Part shown: positions 56,273 to 64,000 of the stretch, in pieces
How the letters are laid out: every line of letters begins with the position of its first letter
How positions within the stretch are numbered: position 1 is the stretch's first letter
Assembly (NCBI RefSeq): GCF_004771005.1
Contig: NZ_RQHV01000049.1
Span: forward strand, 84,677 to 148,676
DNA: 64,000 bases
Origin: Leptospira ilyithenensis
Lineage (GTDB): Bacteria; Spirochaetota; Leptospiria; Leptospirales; Leptospiraceae
Direction: 5' to 3'
Program-made: the position numbers and the translations under genes
Notes under the pieces: generated by a model
What the model was told of the DNA's origin: nothing
Databases searched by the model: none
The model's input: the letters and a program-made list of their open reading frames with translations, nothing else

Positions 56273-58683
56273 ACCTAAAATCCGATTCCATCACTTACTT
56301 TATTTCTGTTTGTATTTTAACTTATCTCTTGTCCTTTTCCGTTTTTGCACAAACGGAAAAACCGGAAGATGCCGATGAAAAAGAAAAACAAATCAAAGAA
56401 GAACCGGGAATCAAAGTCATAGGTTCCAAAGAAAAAGATTTGGCAAAGGTGCCTGGATCTGCGACTGTTATTTCAAAAAAATATCTGGAAGAGACAAATC
56501 CCATCGATCCTTTGGAAACTCTTCGAAGGGTACCCGGGGCCTCCGTCAGATTCCAAGATGCCGCAGGGCTTACACCTAATATTGGTTTCAGGGGAGTGTC
56601 CAATGAAGAAACAAGAAAGACTTTAATCCTGGAAGACGGGTTGCCTGTTTCGCTTTCTCCTTACGGACAACCGGAAACCTACTATTTTCCTTCCATCGAA
56701 AGAGCGGAGAGAGTTGAAATTATAAAGGGCTCGGGCTCCATTCTTTTCGGGCCGAGCACAATCGGCGGAATTATCAATATTGTAACAAGAAAGCCTCCCG
56801 TAGAACCGAAGTTTCAATGGAAATCCATAGGAGGGGCAAACGGTTATCTTTCCAACTTACTTCGATATGGTGGGACATTCGGTAAACTGGGGATCGATAC
56901 GACCGTATTTAGAAAATCGGGCGACGGATACAGAGACCACCAATCCTTTCAAGTCAATGAGTTTGATTTGAAGCTACGTTATACCTTGGACAATGAATCG
57001 GCATTTACTTTTCGATTGCAAAGTCACGAACAGAAGGCGGAATCAACCTATCTGGGACTATCCCAGGGATTGTATCAAAAAAACACGAAAATCAATCCTG
57101 CCGTATTCGATGAAAAAAAACTTTCACGCATAGCAACCGTCATAGGATGGGAAACTTCCCCTCTTTCTTTTATCAAAGGAGGGATTCGGACCTATGGAAA
57201 CCAAGCAAGCCGGGACTGGGGAAGACAGGATTACTTATTTGATAATACAACAAACGGCGGTTATTTGCCACCTCCCGGAGATACACTCGGAGTTTATACT
57301 CCTTCCTTTATGGGAACAAGACCGGGAGACACGATCTATATGCGCGAAACTTACGGCCAGAGGAATCAGGACTTTCAGATATTCGGATTGGACGGTAGAG
57401 GAGAGTTCAGTTTCAAAACAAAAGAAATTTTACATGAAATCGACTTCGGTGCGCGTGCGCACGGAGAAAAAAATCAAAACCGGCTTTATCTAAGCAAAAC
57501 GAAAGATTACCAAGGATGGATCACAAGAAGAAATCTATTGGATGATTTTACGGGAGCAAGTGCCGTCGATTTTATATATAAATCAGCCAATCAGGATCTA
57601 ACGAACAATCAGTTGAGAAAGATAGAAGCTTACTCCGTTTTTTTACAAGATAGAATCCATATAAACAAAAACTTCCGACTTATTCCGGGGATTCGACGGG
57701 AAGATATAAGACAAACAACATTTACAACAAGAAGATCTCCGTCTCCGTCGGAACAATCCGTAGGATTTGTCTATCCGGGGGTCTCTTGGATAGACACAAA
57801 CGAGAGTTCAATGGCAAGAACAAATATCTGGTTACCAGGAATCGGATTTGTGCATAAACTTGTCGAAAAAACGGATCTGTTCGGAGGAGTTCACAAAGCT
57901 TTTTCGCCGCCTACTTTTTCATCAGGCTTTGATCCCTACGGAAGACAATACAATCTCAGACCCGAAACAAGCACAAACTACGAGACCGGAATTCGTTCCA
58001 AACTTCCTTACTTTGTCCGTTTGGAAACTGCGATCTATAAAATGTTTTTTAGAGATCAGATTATAAACACGAATGAAGCGAATTCGGAATTAGGAGCAAG
58101 ACCTGCTAACACGGGATATTCCATTCACCAGGGATTGGAATTTTCTCTCGGTTGGGATATGGGAAAAACCATACAAAAATCCTGGTCTCTCGAATGGGAA
58201 TTCATTTATTCCAAAATAGATGCCCGCTCAAAATCTACACCTAACTTAATTTATTCGACAGATTATAATGGAAATTTAATTTATGATACAAGACCTCTTT
58301 TCGTTACGGAAGGGAACAACACTTACTCAAGGGACACCAGAGGAAATGTGCTTCCGTATGTATCGAGAGACAGCGGCGCCATTGCTCTTGCCTTCTCTCA
58401 TCCGAAAGGATTCTTTCTTCGCAATGAATTCCAATACGTAGGCAAACAATTCAGTGATTTGGAAAATACGGAAAATGAAACCCCAAGCGGATCCCGGGGG
58501 ATTATTCCCGAATATTGGCTTTGGAACATAAGTTCAGGTTATAAACCGGAAGGGGCGAATTGGTCTCTATTTATAACTGCAAAAAACGTAACTGATAAAA
58601 GATACGTCTCCGGTCGACTTCCCATTGGAATCCAACCCGGAACTTTTCGTCAGATCAATATAGGGTTCAGCATCGAACTTTGA
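56269..58683 (+). CDS. TonB-dependent outer-membrane receptor (FecA-like)
   Basis: 804 residues. Signal peptide SVCILTYLLSFSVFAQ, then a Glu/Lys-rich linker (DADEKEKQIKEEPGIKVIGS). The plug domain (about residues 50-170) has VPGSATVISKKYLEETNP, NIGFRGVSNEETRKTLILED and VEIIKGSGSILFGPSTIGGI; the barrel ends in GTFRQINIGFSIEL with the expected terminal aromatic/aliphatic pattern. It imports an iron complex with TonB energy. Last gene of the operon irpA - COG3488 - COG3489 - HTTM - receptor. The ligand is unknown; the FecA likeness suggests ferric citrate or a similar chelate. Confidence 0.93.
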   Translation: MNLKSDSITYFISVCILTYLLSFSVFAQTEKPEDADEKEKQIKEEPGIKVIGSKEKDLAKVPGSATVISKKYLEETNPIDPLETLRRVPGASVRFQDAAGLTPNIGFRGVSNEETRKTLILEDGLPVSLSPYGQPETYYFPSIERAERVEIIKGSGSILFGPSTIGGIINIVTRKPPVEPKFQWKSIGGANGYLSNLLRYGGTFGKLGIDTTVFRKSGDGYRDHQSFQVNEFDLKLRYTLDNESAFTFRLQSHEQKAESTYLGLSQGLYQKNTKINPAVFDEKKLSRIATVIGWETSPLSFIKGGIRTYGNQASRDWGRQDYLFDNTTNGGYLPPPGDTLGVYTPSFMGTRPGDTIYMRETYGQRNQDFQIFGLDGRGEFSFKTKEILHEIDFGARAHGEKNQNRLYLSKTKDYQGWITRRNLLDDFTGASAVDFIYKSANQDLTNNQLRKIEAYSVFLQDRIHINKNFRLIPGIRREDIRQTTFTTRRSPSPSEQSVGFVYPGVSWIDTNESSMARTNIWLPGIGFVHKLVEKTDLFGGVHKAFSPPTFSSGFDPYGRQYNLRPETSTNYETGIRSKLPYFVRLETAIYKMFFRDQIINTNEANSELGARPANTGYSIHQGLEFSLGWDMGKTIQKSWSLEWEFIYSKIDARSKSTPNLIYSTDYNGNLIYDTRPLFVTEGNNTYSRDTRGNVLPYVSRDSGAIALAFSHPKGFFLRNEFQYVGKQFSDLENTENETPSGSRGIIPEYWLWNISSGYKPEGANWSLFITAKNVTDKRYVSGRLPIGIQPGTFRQINIGFSIEL

Positions 58684-58723
58684 CCGATCGGCAAAAACAA
58701 AAAATAACATGCGCTAGTTTACC

Positions 58724-59287
58724 TTATCGATTCTTTTTGCCAGCACAATGTTTCATCTGTTCTTTCATTCTCTCCACTACTTTACGGTCCTTTGTAAGAG
58801 AATAAAGGCGGAGTCCTCCCAGATAAAGCATATAGAGTTCAAGACTCAAAGACTTGAGTCCGTCTTGTTTCAAATCTGATCTAAATCGTAAGATACAAAT
58901 TTCAATTGTATCGAGAACATACTGGATCGCGTCCGTTCTGTACGGATCGAATTGACTTAAATGGGATACTTCACCTGAAAATAAAGCGATTGGACAATCT
59001 TTTCTGGAAGAATTTCTTTGGTTTCTCAAAATAAAATTCACCCATTTTTCGATGAAGTCTTCCAGAGTGACCGCCTTATCCAAGACTTTTAGCATAACAA
59101 CTCTTTGTTGAAGAGAAAGGTAATTCAAATACTCGTATCCGATCTCATCTTTCGATTTAAAATGATCGTACAAAGTCTTTTTGTAAGCACCCGCCTTCTC
59201 CAAGATCTCGGAAATTCCCGTAGCCTGGAATCCTTTCTCACGAAAAAGAGTAAAAGAACTTTCTAAAATTTTATCTTTTGGTTTCAT
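58724..59287 (-). CDS. TetR-family transcriptional regulator
   Basis: 187 residues from the ATG at 59287 (an in-frame GTG at 59302 is weaker). The helix-turn-helix covers ILESSFTLFREKGFQATGIS, EILEKAGAYKKTLYDHFKSK, a LmrA/YxaF/AcrR-type start. The C-terminus carries DCPIALFSGEVSHLS, the TetR_C motif where a conserved Cys can sense electrophiles. The operator-like element at 59329-59353 is 42 nt upstream and recurs before the hydrolase at 62292, so this regulator may control both. Convergent with the TonB receptor. Confidence 0.88.
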   Translation of the reverse strand: MKPKDKILESSFTLFREKGFQATGISEILEKAGAYKKTLYDHFKSKDEIGYEYLNYLSLQQRVVMLKVLDKAVTLEDFIEKWVNFILRNQRNSSRKDCPIALFSGEVSHLSQFDPYRTDAIQYVLDTIEICILRFRSDLKQDGLKSLSLELYMLYLGGLRLYSLTKDRKVVERMKEQMKHCAGKKNR

Positions 59288-59328
59288 AAATGTAAAAATC
59301 ACCGTAGTTCAATGATTATTGTTCTATT

Positions 59329-59353
59329 TAGACTGACTAGTTCACTTTTAAGG
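59329..59353 (-). promoter_or_regulatory. TetR-type operator element in the TetR promoter
   Basis: TAGACTGACTAGTTCAC followed by TTTTAAGG (59329-59353). It matches 22 of 25 positions of 62227-62251 on the same strand. The core resembles TetR-family half-sites. No other gene lies between it and the TetR start. Confidence 0.65.
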
Positions 59354-59399
59354 ATAAATTTCGTCGGTCAATACGAATTCTCTACAAGAGACTAGAATG

Positions 59400-60497
59400 T
59401 CAGTCGAATCTCCGGAAAAATTCATAAATTTTCAGTAAGACCCAGACAATGAGGAGCATTAAAATCGAAAATAGAAAACTTGCGAGATAAGTATCATTTG
59501 TAACGGAGACAAAAAGCTGAAATACGTTCTTGCGAAAAAGAGAATAAGCCGGCAACCTCGCCACAACACCAGCAAATACAAAAACAAACAATGCATATTT
59601 CCCGTATAACGAAAGCCAATTGAAGAGAGAACGGTTGTATTTTCCCGTAAATTCGAGCAGATGATAAAGCAACTGGGAAATACCCGCCGTAAACAATACA
59701 AAAGAAACGGACCAGAGTGTTTTATTCAAAGGAATCAAATAGGAAAGAAAGATTCCAGTAACGATAAGAATTACGGAACCTAAAATGATCTTGGCTTTGA
59801 AAAAGGATCCGTTTGTTTGATTTTGATTTTGGAGACCGAACAAAAATCCGAATAAGGCAGTGGATAAAGCAGGGATCGTGCTAAGGCAACCTTCAGGATC
59901 CAAAGGAGTTGTCTCTTTCCAAACATGAATACCAAATAACAATCGATCTACGACCGATGCCCAGTTATTTTTCAGATCCAAATCGGGAAAATCCGAATTC
60001 AAGCTGATCATTCCTTCTTTCGGAATCGTAAACCACACAAAAAAAGTGTAGATGAACAAGCCGCCGAAGACAAAAAAAACATATCTCCGAAACCCAAACA
60101 AATACAGCAAAACAGTTGTTAATGAATAAACGATTCCGATCCTTTGCAATACTCCTGGAATCCGAAAATTTTCCGGGGAAAACTTGGGAAAAAAATTCAG
60201 AAACAATCCGAGGGAAACAAGAAGGCTGGTCCGAATGAGGATTTTTTTCCATTTCAAAACGGATCTTCCTCCTTCTTTATAACCGAAAGAGACACTAAAC
60301 CCTACAATCCATAAAAACAAAGGAAATACCAGATCCGCTAATTGAAATCCGTTCCAAACGGCGTGTTTGAAAGAAAAATATTGATAGGACCAAGAACCGG
60401 GGAGATTCACAAGTAACATCAGAAAAACGGCAAAACCACGGAGCACGTCCAAATTGAAATTGCGATTGCCGTCTAACACGTTAAAAGAAGGTACCAA
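59400..60497 (-). CDS. DUF5009/HGSNAT-like membrane acyltransferase
   Basis: 365 residues with about 10 hydrophobic segments. The N-terminal signature NRNFNLDVLRGFAVFLMLLV, NLPGSWSYQYFSFKHAVWNG, LADLVFPLFLWIVGFSVSFG is that of the HGSNAT-catalytic/DUF5009/YeiB-related family, which moves acyl groups across a membrane onto a sugar; its catalytic His is present in FKHAVW. It starts at TTG (60497), with an in-frame GTG six codons on (60479) as an alternative; neither has a ribosome site, so it depends on coupling to the upstream gene, which it overlaps by 17 nt. May acetylate envelope glycan; inference. Confidence 0.8.
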   Translation of the reverse strand: MVPSFNVLDGNRNFNLDVLRGFAVFLMLLVNLPGSWSYQYFSFKHAVWNGFQLADLVFPLFLWIVGFSVSFGYKEGGRSVLKWKKILIRTSLLVSLGLFLNFFPKFSPENFRIPGVLQRIGIVYSLTTVLLYLFGFRRYVFFVFGGLFIYTFFVWFTIPKEGMISLNSDFPDLDLKNNWASVVDRLLFGIHVWKETTPLDPEGCLSTIPALSTALFGFLFGLQNQNQTNGSFFKAKIILGSVILIVTGIFLSYLIPLNKTLWSVSFVLFTAGISQLLYHLLEFTGKYNRSLFNWLSLYGKYALFVFVFAGVVARLPAYSLFRKNVFQLFVSVTNDTYLASFLFSILMLLIVWVLLKIYEFFRRFD

Positions 60498-61362
60498 ACT
60501 GTTTATAATTTACTAAAGTGGAACGGATGATTCCATCTTCCCATTCATCAAGAATCACATGACTTCCCTTTAAGTAGGAAATAATTCCCGCTCTATCTTC
60601 TTCGCCCACTTTAATCAACTCATACAATATCATGGAAATTCTTTTCGAATCCCTATATTTGGGAATTTGTTCCCGTTCAGTAAGTAGATCGAATTTATCT
60701 TTAAGATTGGTTGCAAAAAGTTCCCATTCCCGAATCCCTTCCAGGATGTCCCTTAGGATTTTTGCCTTTTCGTCCCCTACTTCATCATCTATGATTTTTC
60801 TGGAAACCAACATCAAACGTAAGTAAATATAAAGAGTCGGGCTATTCAAAAGTATGGTTCTGATTTCCTGTTCTTTCAAATTCATGAATATTCCAACTAA
60901 TGCTTGTATGGTCTTATCGTTTTGTTCCAAGATATCGAAATAAGATTCCCAGGTTTGCGCATCCAGATTGGCAAGTAGGTGGATTTTCAAAGTAGGATCT
61001 TTGTCCATATCATCAGCTAACGAAAGAATACGAAGACTTTGTTCGGAATCAATTAAACTTTTTACCTGAGCAAAATATACATTGGAATCGAAATGGCCTT
61101 GAAGAATCTGTTTTCCATATCCAAAGTAAATAAATCGTAACAACAACCAGGGAGGAAAATCAGTATGATTCAAAAGAGTTCTGGTTTCCGATTCCGAACG
61201 ATAAAGCCAAAGGTATTCGAATACCAGATCAATCAGCAAATCATCCTTGTGAAATACCTCAACCCAATCCTTTAAAAAACATTCTTCGTGGATTTGGCGG
61301 AAAAAACGAATCATTTCGCTGGGTGAAGCATTCATCCAGAAATCAGATTTTTCCCATCGCAT
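60481..61362 (-). CDS. Uncharacterised soluble protein
   Basis: About 293 residues from the ATG at 61362; an in-frame TTG at 61398 is also open. No signal peptide. Helical, with Leu-rich segments (LIDSEQSLRILSLADDMDKD, YFDILEQNDKTIQALVGIFM) like weakly conserved alpha-solenoid repeats. No known motif. Overlaps the acyltransferase gene (17 nt), so they are one transcript. The region upstream (61399-61617) is untranslated as far as I can see. Confidence 0.62.
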   Translation of the reverse strand: MRWEKSDFWMNASPSEMIRFFRQIHEECFLKDWVEVFHKDDLLIDLVFEYLWLYRSESETRTLLNHTDFPPWLLLRFIYFGYGKQILQGHFDSNVYFAQVKSLIDSEQSLRILSLADDMDKDPTLKIHLLANLDAQTWESYFDILEQNDKTIQALVGIFMNLKEQEIRTILLNSPTLYIYLRLMLVSRKIIDDEVGDEKAKILRDILEGIREWELFATNLKDKFDLLTEREQIPKYRDSKRISMILYELIKVGEEDRAGIISYLKGSHVILDEWEDGIIRSTLVNYKQFGTFF

Positions 61363-61617
61363 AACGTTTATTTGCAAAGGGAAAAGAACGAAGGTCAAGC
61401 AGATTCAATCCAAATTACCCTTAATACAGCCAAATTGGGACATAGAATGGGTTTTTTGAGGGTTTTGAGACGTTTAAAACTGATTTCCGCGCTTGGGAGA
61501 ATGATTTATACTTTCTCATTTTTCCCGGGAAGAAAATAGATTTCTCTTCCTGAAACTCGCTTAAACAGAAGTAATCGTCAACGGCGCAAGTTCTACCGGG
61601 TTCTTTGCCACCTATAA

Positions 61618-62013
61618 CTAACTCTCTTCTACCCAGACGGCATGCACTGTATCAAAGTATTCTTTCACTTTTACAATTTGATTGTCATTCAGTGTAATTA
61701 AAAAATGATAATGGTTGTTATAAAGTTTTGAGTTTGATTTTCGGATGGCTTTTGATTCTGCGATCAAGCTCACTCTGTCTTCCTCCGCTGTCATCTCTCC
61801 CAAAAGAAAGGTAAATTTCTCAAAGTTGCGCTGTAGCATCTTAAAACCAAGACTGATCTTTCTTTTATCATAATCCCCGGAAACAGGAATATTTCCCAAA
61901 ATCCACCAGTGAAGATCATCAGCCAAAAGGACGAACGCTTCACTTAATTTCTGTTCGCTGATTAGATCGAAATATTCTTTTACGATTTTTTTATTTGATT
62001 CTTGAATTGTCAT
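61618..62013 (-). CDS. SnoaL-like/NTF2-fold protein
   Basis: 131 residues. KKIVKEYFDLISEQKLSEAF, VLLADDLHWWILGNIPVSGD and YHFLITLNDNQIVKVKEYFD give the cone-like SnoaL fold (ketosteroid isomerase/limonene epoxide hydrolase group). The pocket lined by Trp-Trp and a His-Tyr-His run (NNHYHFLITL) fits a small hydrophobic ligand; the reaction is unassigned. AGGAAA ribosome site. Divergent from the alpha/beta hydrolase across 278 nt holding TetR-type operators, so the pair may be co-regulated. Confidence 0.8.
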   Translation of the reverse strand: MTIQESNKKIVKEYFDLISEQKLSEAFVLLADDLHWWILGNIPVSGDYDKRKISLGFKMLQRNFEKFTFLLGEMTAEEDRVSLIAESKAIRKSNSKLYNNHYHFLITLNDNQIVKVKEYFDTVHAVWVEES

Positions 62014-62193
62014 AAGACAGATTTCCTAATTTGTTAATTTTTTAAAATTCCTTCATACTTTCGGCTGATTTTAGCATGCAATGTTTTTCTGTTTTTTTTT
62101 GCGGAAGCTTTAAACCAGACCGTTTCTTCCCAATTATTCCGGGTCAGTTTAAATCCTGAAATCCTATTTTTTTCCGATTTTTAAATTTAAATA

Positions 62194-62251
62194 TAGACCG
62201 GTCGTTTCACTTTTTTAAAATATAGATAGACTGACTGGTTCACCATTAAGG
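62194..62251 (+). promoter_or_regulatory. Two TetR-type operator elements before the alpha/beta hydrolase
   Basis: TAGACCGGTCGTTTCAC (62194-62210) and TAGACTGACTGGTTCAC (62227-62243, continuing to 62251), 33 nt apart, about three helical turns. They share TAGAC-G and TTCAC with each other, and the second is 22/25 identical to the element before the TetR gene at 59329. A weaker AGACCGTTTC lies at 62117-62126, nearer the SnoaL gene. The 278-nt divergent region holds no other gene. Confidence 0.65.
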
Positions 62252-62291
62252 CACTCCAGCCAAACTGATTGTTTTTTCAAACGGAGATAAT

Positions 62292-63242
62292 ATGAAAGCA
62301 CAAGAATTGCATATAAAAGCGAGAGACGGATACAACTTGGTAGGAACCCATTTTGTACCAGATTCTGCGACAGCAAAAAAAAACAGCGATGTCATAGTAA
62401 TTAACTCGGCCGTCGGTGTCAGGCGATCATTTTACGGGCCACTTGCCAAATTCCTTTCTCAGAACGGATATCATGTATTTCTTTTGGATTGCCGGGGAAT
62501 CGGGGATTCCGGAGACCCGAAATCAATTGATGAAGGAATATACACCTGGGCTATTTTGGATCTAAACGCTCTATTTGCCCATATAGAGGAAATTTTTCCG
62601 AAATCCAACTTGCACGTATTAGGTCATAGCGGAGGAGGATGGCTTATGGGATTCATTCGCCCGCCGAAAAATCTAAAATCAATGATCCTGCTGAATGTAG
62701 GAGACGGCTATTACGGATCCTTTTCCTTCCCCAAAAACATAACATTGTATCTGGTTTGGAAATATATGATTCCGGCAGAAGTCAGAAAACACGGAGTTTT
62801 ACCGACAAGCAAACGTTACTATGGTGTTCCCCTCCCAAAAAATATAGCACTTAGTTGGGCGGAATACGGATTGAAGAAAGGTTTTACAGAAAATAAATCC
62901 ATGAACCCCTATGCCAAATATTTTCAAGACTATACGGTGCCTGCTTTGGCATATAGTTTTTCCGATGATACTGTTCTGTCTTTGTCGGCCATTCGTGTTA
63001 TGAACCGGAGATTTTCAGGATTGAATTTGCTCCATAAACACATTCAACCGAAAGAAATCGGAGAAAAGGAAATGGGACATTTTGGTTTTATAAAACCAGG
63101 TCAAAAGAAAAAACTATGGTTGGAGCTTGTGGACTGGCTAAACCAGATATCGCACTCGGTTCAAAAATCATCTAATGATGAATCAAAAAAGGATGCCGTT
63201 ACGAAAAAGAAAGAAGAAAGAAAAGTAAAAGCTTTGATTTAG
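62292..63242 (+). CDS. Alpha/beta-hydrolase (COG4757-like)
   Basis: 316 residues, cytoplasmic. Nucleophile elbow LHVLGHSGGGW with Ser113; oxyanion region VIVINSAVGV; LLDCRGIGDSGDP; acid Asp in AYSFSDDTVLS; His in EMGHFGFIKP. Esterase, lipase or peptidase activity cannot be told apart. The C-terminus is a Lys/Glu-rich tail (KKDAVTKKKEERKVK). The ATG follows GGAGATAAT. It carries the TetR-type operators and is ended by a GC-rich hairpin at 63260-63281. Confidence 0.88.
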   Translation: MKAQELHIKARDGYNLVGTHFVPDSATAKKNSDVIVINSAVGVRRSFYGPLAKFLSQNGYHVFLLDCRGIGDSGDPKSIDEGIYTWAILDLNALFAHIEEIFPKSNLHVLGHSGGGWLMGFIRPPKNLKSMILLNVGDGYYGSFSFPKNITLYLVWKYMIPAEVRKHGVLPTSKRYYGVPLPKNIALSWAEYGLKKGFTENKSMNPYAKYFQDYTVPALAYSFSDDTVLSLSAIRVMNRRFSGLNLLHKHIQPKEIGEKEMGHFGFIKPGQKKKLWLELVDWLNQISHSVQKSSNDESKKDAVTKKKEERKVKALI

Positions 63243-63259
63243 AAAGATTGTAACGCCCG

Positions 63260-63281
63260 CCCCCGCCATCTTTGGCGGGGG
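63260..63281 (+). terminator. GC-rich hairpin after the hydrolase gene
   Basis: CCCCCGCC-ATCTTT-GGCGGGGG, an 8-bp GC-rich stem with a T-bearing loop, 17 nt after the stop, followed by ATTTAATTC. The short T run makes termination probable rather than certain. Confidence 0.7.
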
Positions 63282-63384
63282 ATTTAATTCCGCTCAAACA
63301 ATCGTCATTTTATATTTTATTGGCAAAGCCTTGGAAACACAGGCAAACAATAACAGAGCCAATGCATTCGTTATTCACTTCGGA

Positions 63385-63852
63385 ATGGCGAAAAAAATAA
63401 AGATTGTCCCACCTCCTGGTAACTTCAATGATATCGTTGTCGAACAAAGACCGGAAGTTCCCATTTTCCTTTCGACCAAGGAGTTCATTTTGGCAAAATT
63501 CATAGGTTATTTCATAGCTATCGTTCTTGTTTTAGCATTTGGTGCAGCAGGTTACACTTGGTCAGTACTTAACTGGAGTTATTCGGAAGGTGATCGCGCC
63601 GGGTATGTGCAAAAATTATCAAAAAAGGGATGGGTCTGCAAAACCTGGGAAGGCGAAATCGCATTGGTAACTATGCCTGGCACTGTAGCCGAAAAATTCT
63701 ATTTTACAGTAAGAGATGAAAAGATTGCACAACTCATCAATGATTCCGTTGGCGAAAGAATTGTTTTGGAATACGAAGAACACATTGGACTTCCCACTTC
63801 CTGCTTCGGAGATACAAGTTATTTCATCACTGGTGTGAAAAATATAGAATAA
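63385..63852 (+). CDS. Uncharacterised single-pass membrane protein
   Basis: 155 residues from the ATG at 63385 (weak GGA spacing); a TTG at 63331 extends it without adding recognisable sequence. One transmembrane helix (FIGYFIAIVLVLAFGAAGYT) with a basic N-terminus (KKIKIVPPPGN) on the cytoplasmic side. The C-terminal ~85 residues are extracytoplasmic, with GDRAGYVQKLSKKGWVCKTW, EGEIALVTMPGTVAEKFYFT and a second Cys in LPTSCFGDTS. The VQKLSKKGWVCKTWEGE motif recalls small DUF-type Leptospira and proteobacterial membrane proteins (6-aminohexanoate hydrolase-adjacent), but I cannot name the family. Confidence 0.72.
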   Translation: MAKKIKIVPPPGNFNDIVVEQRPEVPIFLSTKEFILAKFIGYFIAIVLVLAFGAAGYTWSVLNWSYSEGDRAGYVQKLSKKGWVCKTWEGEIALVTMPGTVAEKFYFTVRDEKIAQLINDSVGERIVLEYEEHIGLPTSCFGDTSYFITGVKNIE

Positions 63853-63860
63853 TCTTTTAA

Positions 63861-63938
63861 TCAACCCTGGTCATTGAAAGCGGCACAGTAGCGGACAGCC
63901 CGCTTGAGGAGTTTGCAATGACTGCAAAGGTCATCTAA
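63861..63938 (+). pseudogene. Possible 3' remnant of a lost gene (25 codons)
   Basis: After a stop, an open stretch reads STLVIESGTVADSPLEEF then AMTAKVI-stop. It has coding-like codons and higher GC than the surroundings but no start or ribosome site, and it is in a different frame from the upstream gene. It could be the C-terminal fragment of a deleted gene or chance. The rest of 63853-64000 shows only the hairpin at the window end. Confidence 0.25.
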
Positions 63939-63977
63939 CTGTAAATAAATAGAGGAACCTGTATAGATAAAAGAAAA

Positions 63978-64000
63978 GCTCTCTGTTATGATCAGAGAGC
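63978..64000. terminator. Inverted repeat at the window edge, probable terminator
   Basis: GCTCTCTG-TTATGAT-CAGAGAGC, an 8-bp perfect stem, preceded by AAAGAAAA. On the minus strand this gives a T-rich tail after the stem; the other flank is outside the window, so direction is undecided. Confidence 0.55.

Noticed and set aside
61455..61476. TGAGACGTTTAAAACTGA resembling the Fur-box-like core
   Set aside because: Spacing and right half do not match the 15-bp core at 47462 and 50994, and the neighbouring genes have no iron link.
61399..61617. Possible decayed gene in the intergenic region (TEVIVNGASSTGFFATYN before a stop at about 61619)
   Set aside because: Only 18 codons after a stop, no start, and no similarity I can name; chance is as likely.
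63861..63938. A structured RNA (RNase P, SRP or 6S-like) at the end of the window
   Set aside because: The conserved sequence blocks of those RNAs are absent and the stretch reads better as codons.
1..64000. CRISPR arrays, IS elements, phage genes or tRNA genes
   Set aside because: No regularly spaced direct repeats, transposase or integrase motifs, or tRNA T-loop signatures were found on reading both strands; weak tRNA-like structures could still be missed by eye.

Overview
The window reads as chromosomal DNA of a spirochaete of the family Leptospiraceae, most likely the genus Leptospira. This is inferred from gene content, not from a database search. The pointers are many short-lipobox lipoproteins (FSFAC, FAFNC, FAFGC), a DUF1577-type PilZ-like protein, a Leptospira-style GT-C glycosyltransferase beside an O-antigen ligase, a large alpha-2-macroglobulin, and low-to-medium GC. 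No rRNA, tRNA, IS element or CRISPR array was seen. Coding density is very high and the longest stretch without a confident gene is about 0.4 kb.

Layout. 1-21.4 kb is mostly minus-strand housekeeping and envelope genes: 5' part of carB, a sulfatase-fold membrane enzyme with Thr at the nucleophile position, a thioester-containing alpha-2-macroglobulin, three uncharacterised genes, the operon guaB (eukaryote-type IMPDH) - LolA-like - rsmE, a PilZ-like protein, a B12-type radical SAM protein and an EAL phosphodiesterase. 21.6-26.3 kb is a plus-strand surface-glycan operon (O-antigen ligase/polymerase, GT2, GT-C), followed by a 59-residue lipoprotein and tmk. 27.2-32.7 kb is a minus-strand metal-uptake operon: lipoprotein, beta-barrel protein, TroA/ZnuA-type binding protein, ATPase, permease, and perhaps a methyltransferase.

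32.8-44 kb holds a TetR gene with its own palindrome, an exported intradiol-dioxygenase-like protein, a DJ-1/PfpI lipoprotein, a membrane-anchored AraC regulator with an amidohydrolase, an acyl-CoA dehydrogenase, an MCP, and a bicistron of a shrunken COG0523 (CobW-like) protein and a Tpx-like redoxin. The bicistron carries the same TGCAAY-N3-RTTGCA operator seen in front of the metal-uptake operon. 44-58.7 kb is dominated by two probable iron-regulated units: an RCC1-repeat lipoprotein with a di-heme COG3488 protein, and imelysin IrpA - COG3488 - COG3489 - HTTM - TonB receptor. Both carry a TGAGACTNAAWCTCA-like, Fur-box-like operator. Between them lie an SGNH hydrolase pair and two tandem paralogues of unknown function. 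58.7-64 kb has a second TetR gene whose promoter element recurs in front of an alpha/beta hydrolase 3 kb away, an HGSNAT/DUF5009-like membrane acyltransferase, a SnoaL-like protein and small unknown genes.

The strongest systems-level signal is that two distinct palindromic operator families tie separate transcription units into two putative metal regulons, TGCAAY-N3-RTTGCA (zinc-like) and TGAGACT-N-AATCTCA (iron-like). The zinc-like regulon contains an internally deleted COG0523 protein translationally coupled to a thiol-peroxidase-like protein, which I do not recognise as a described arrangement.
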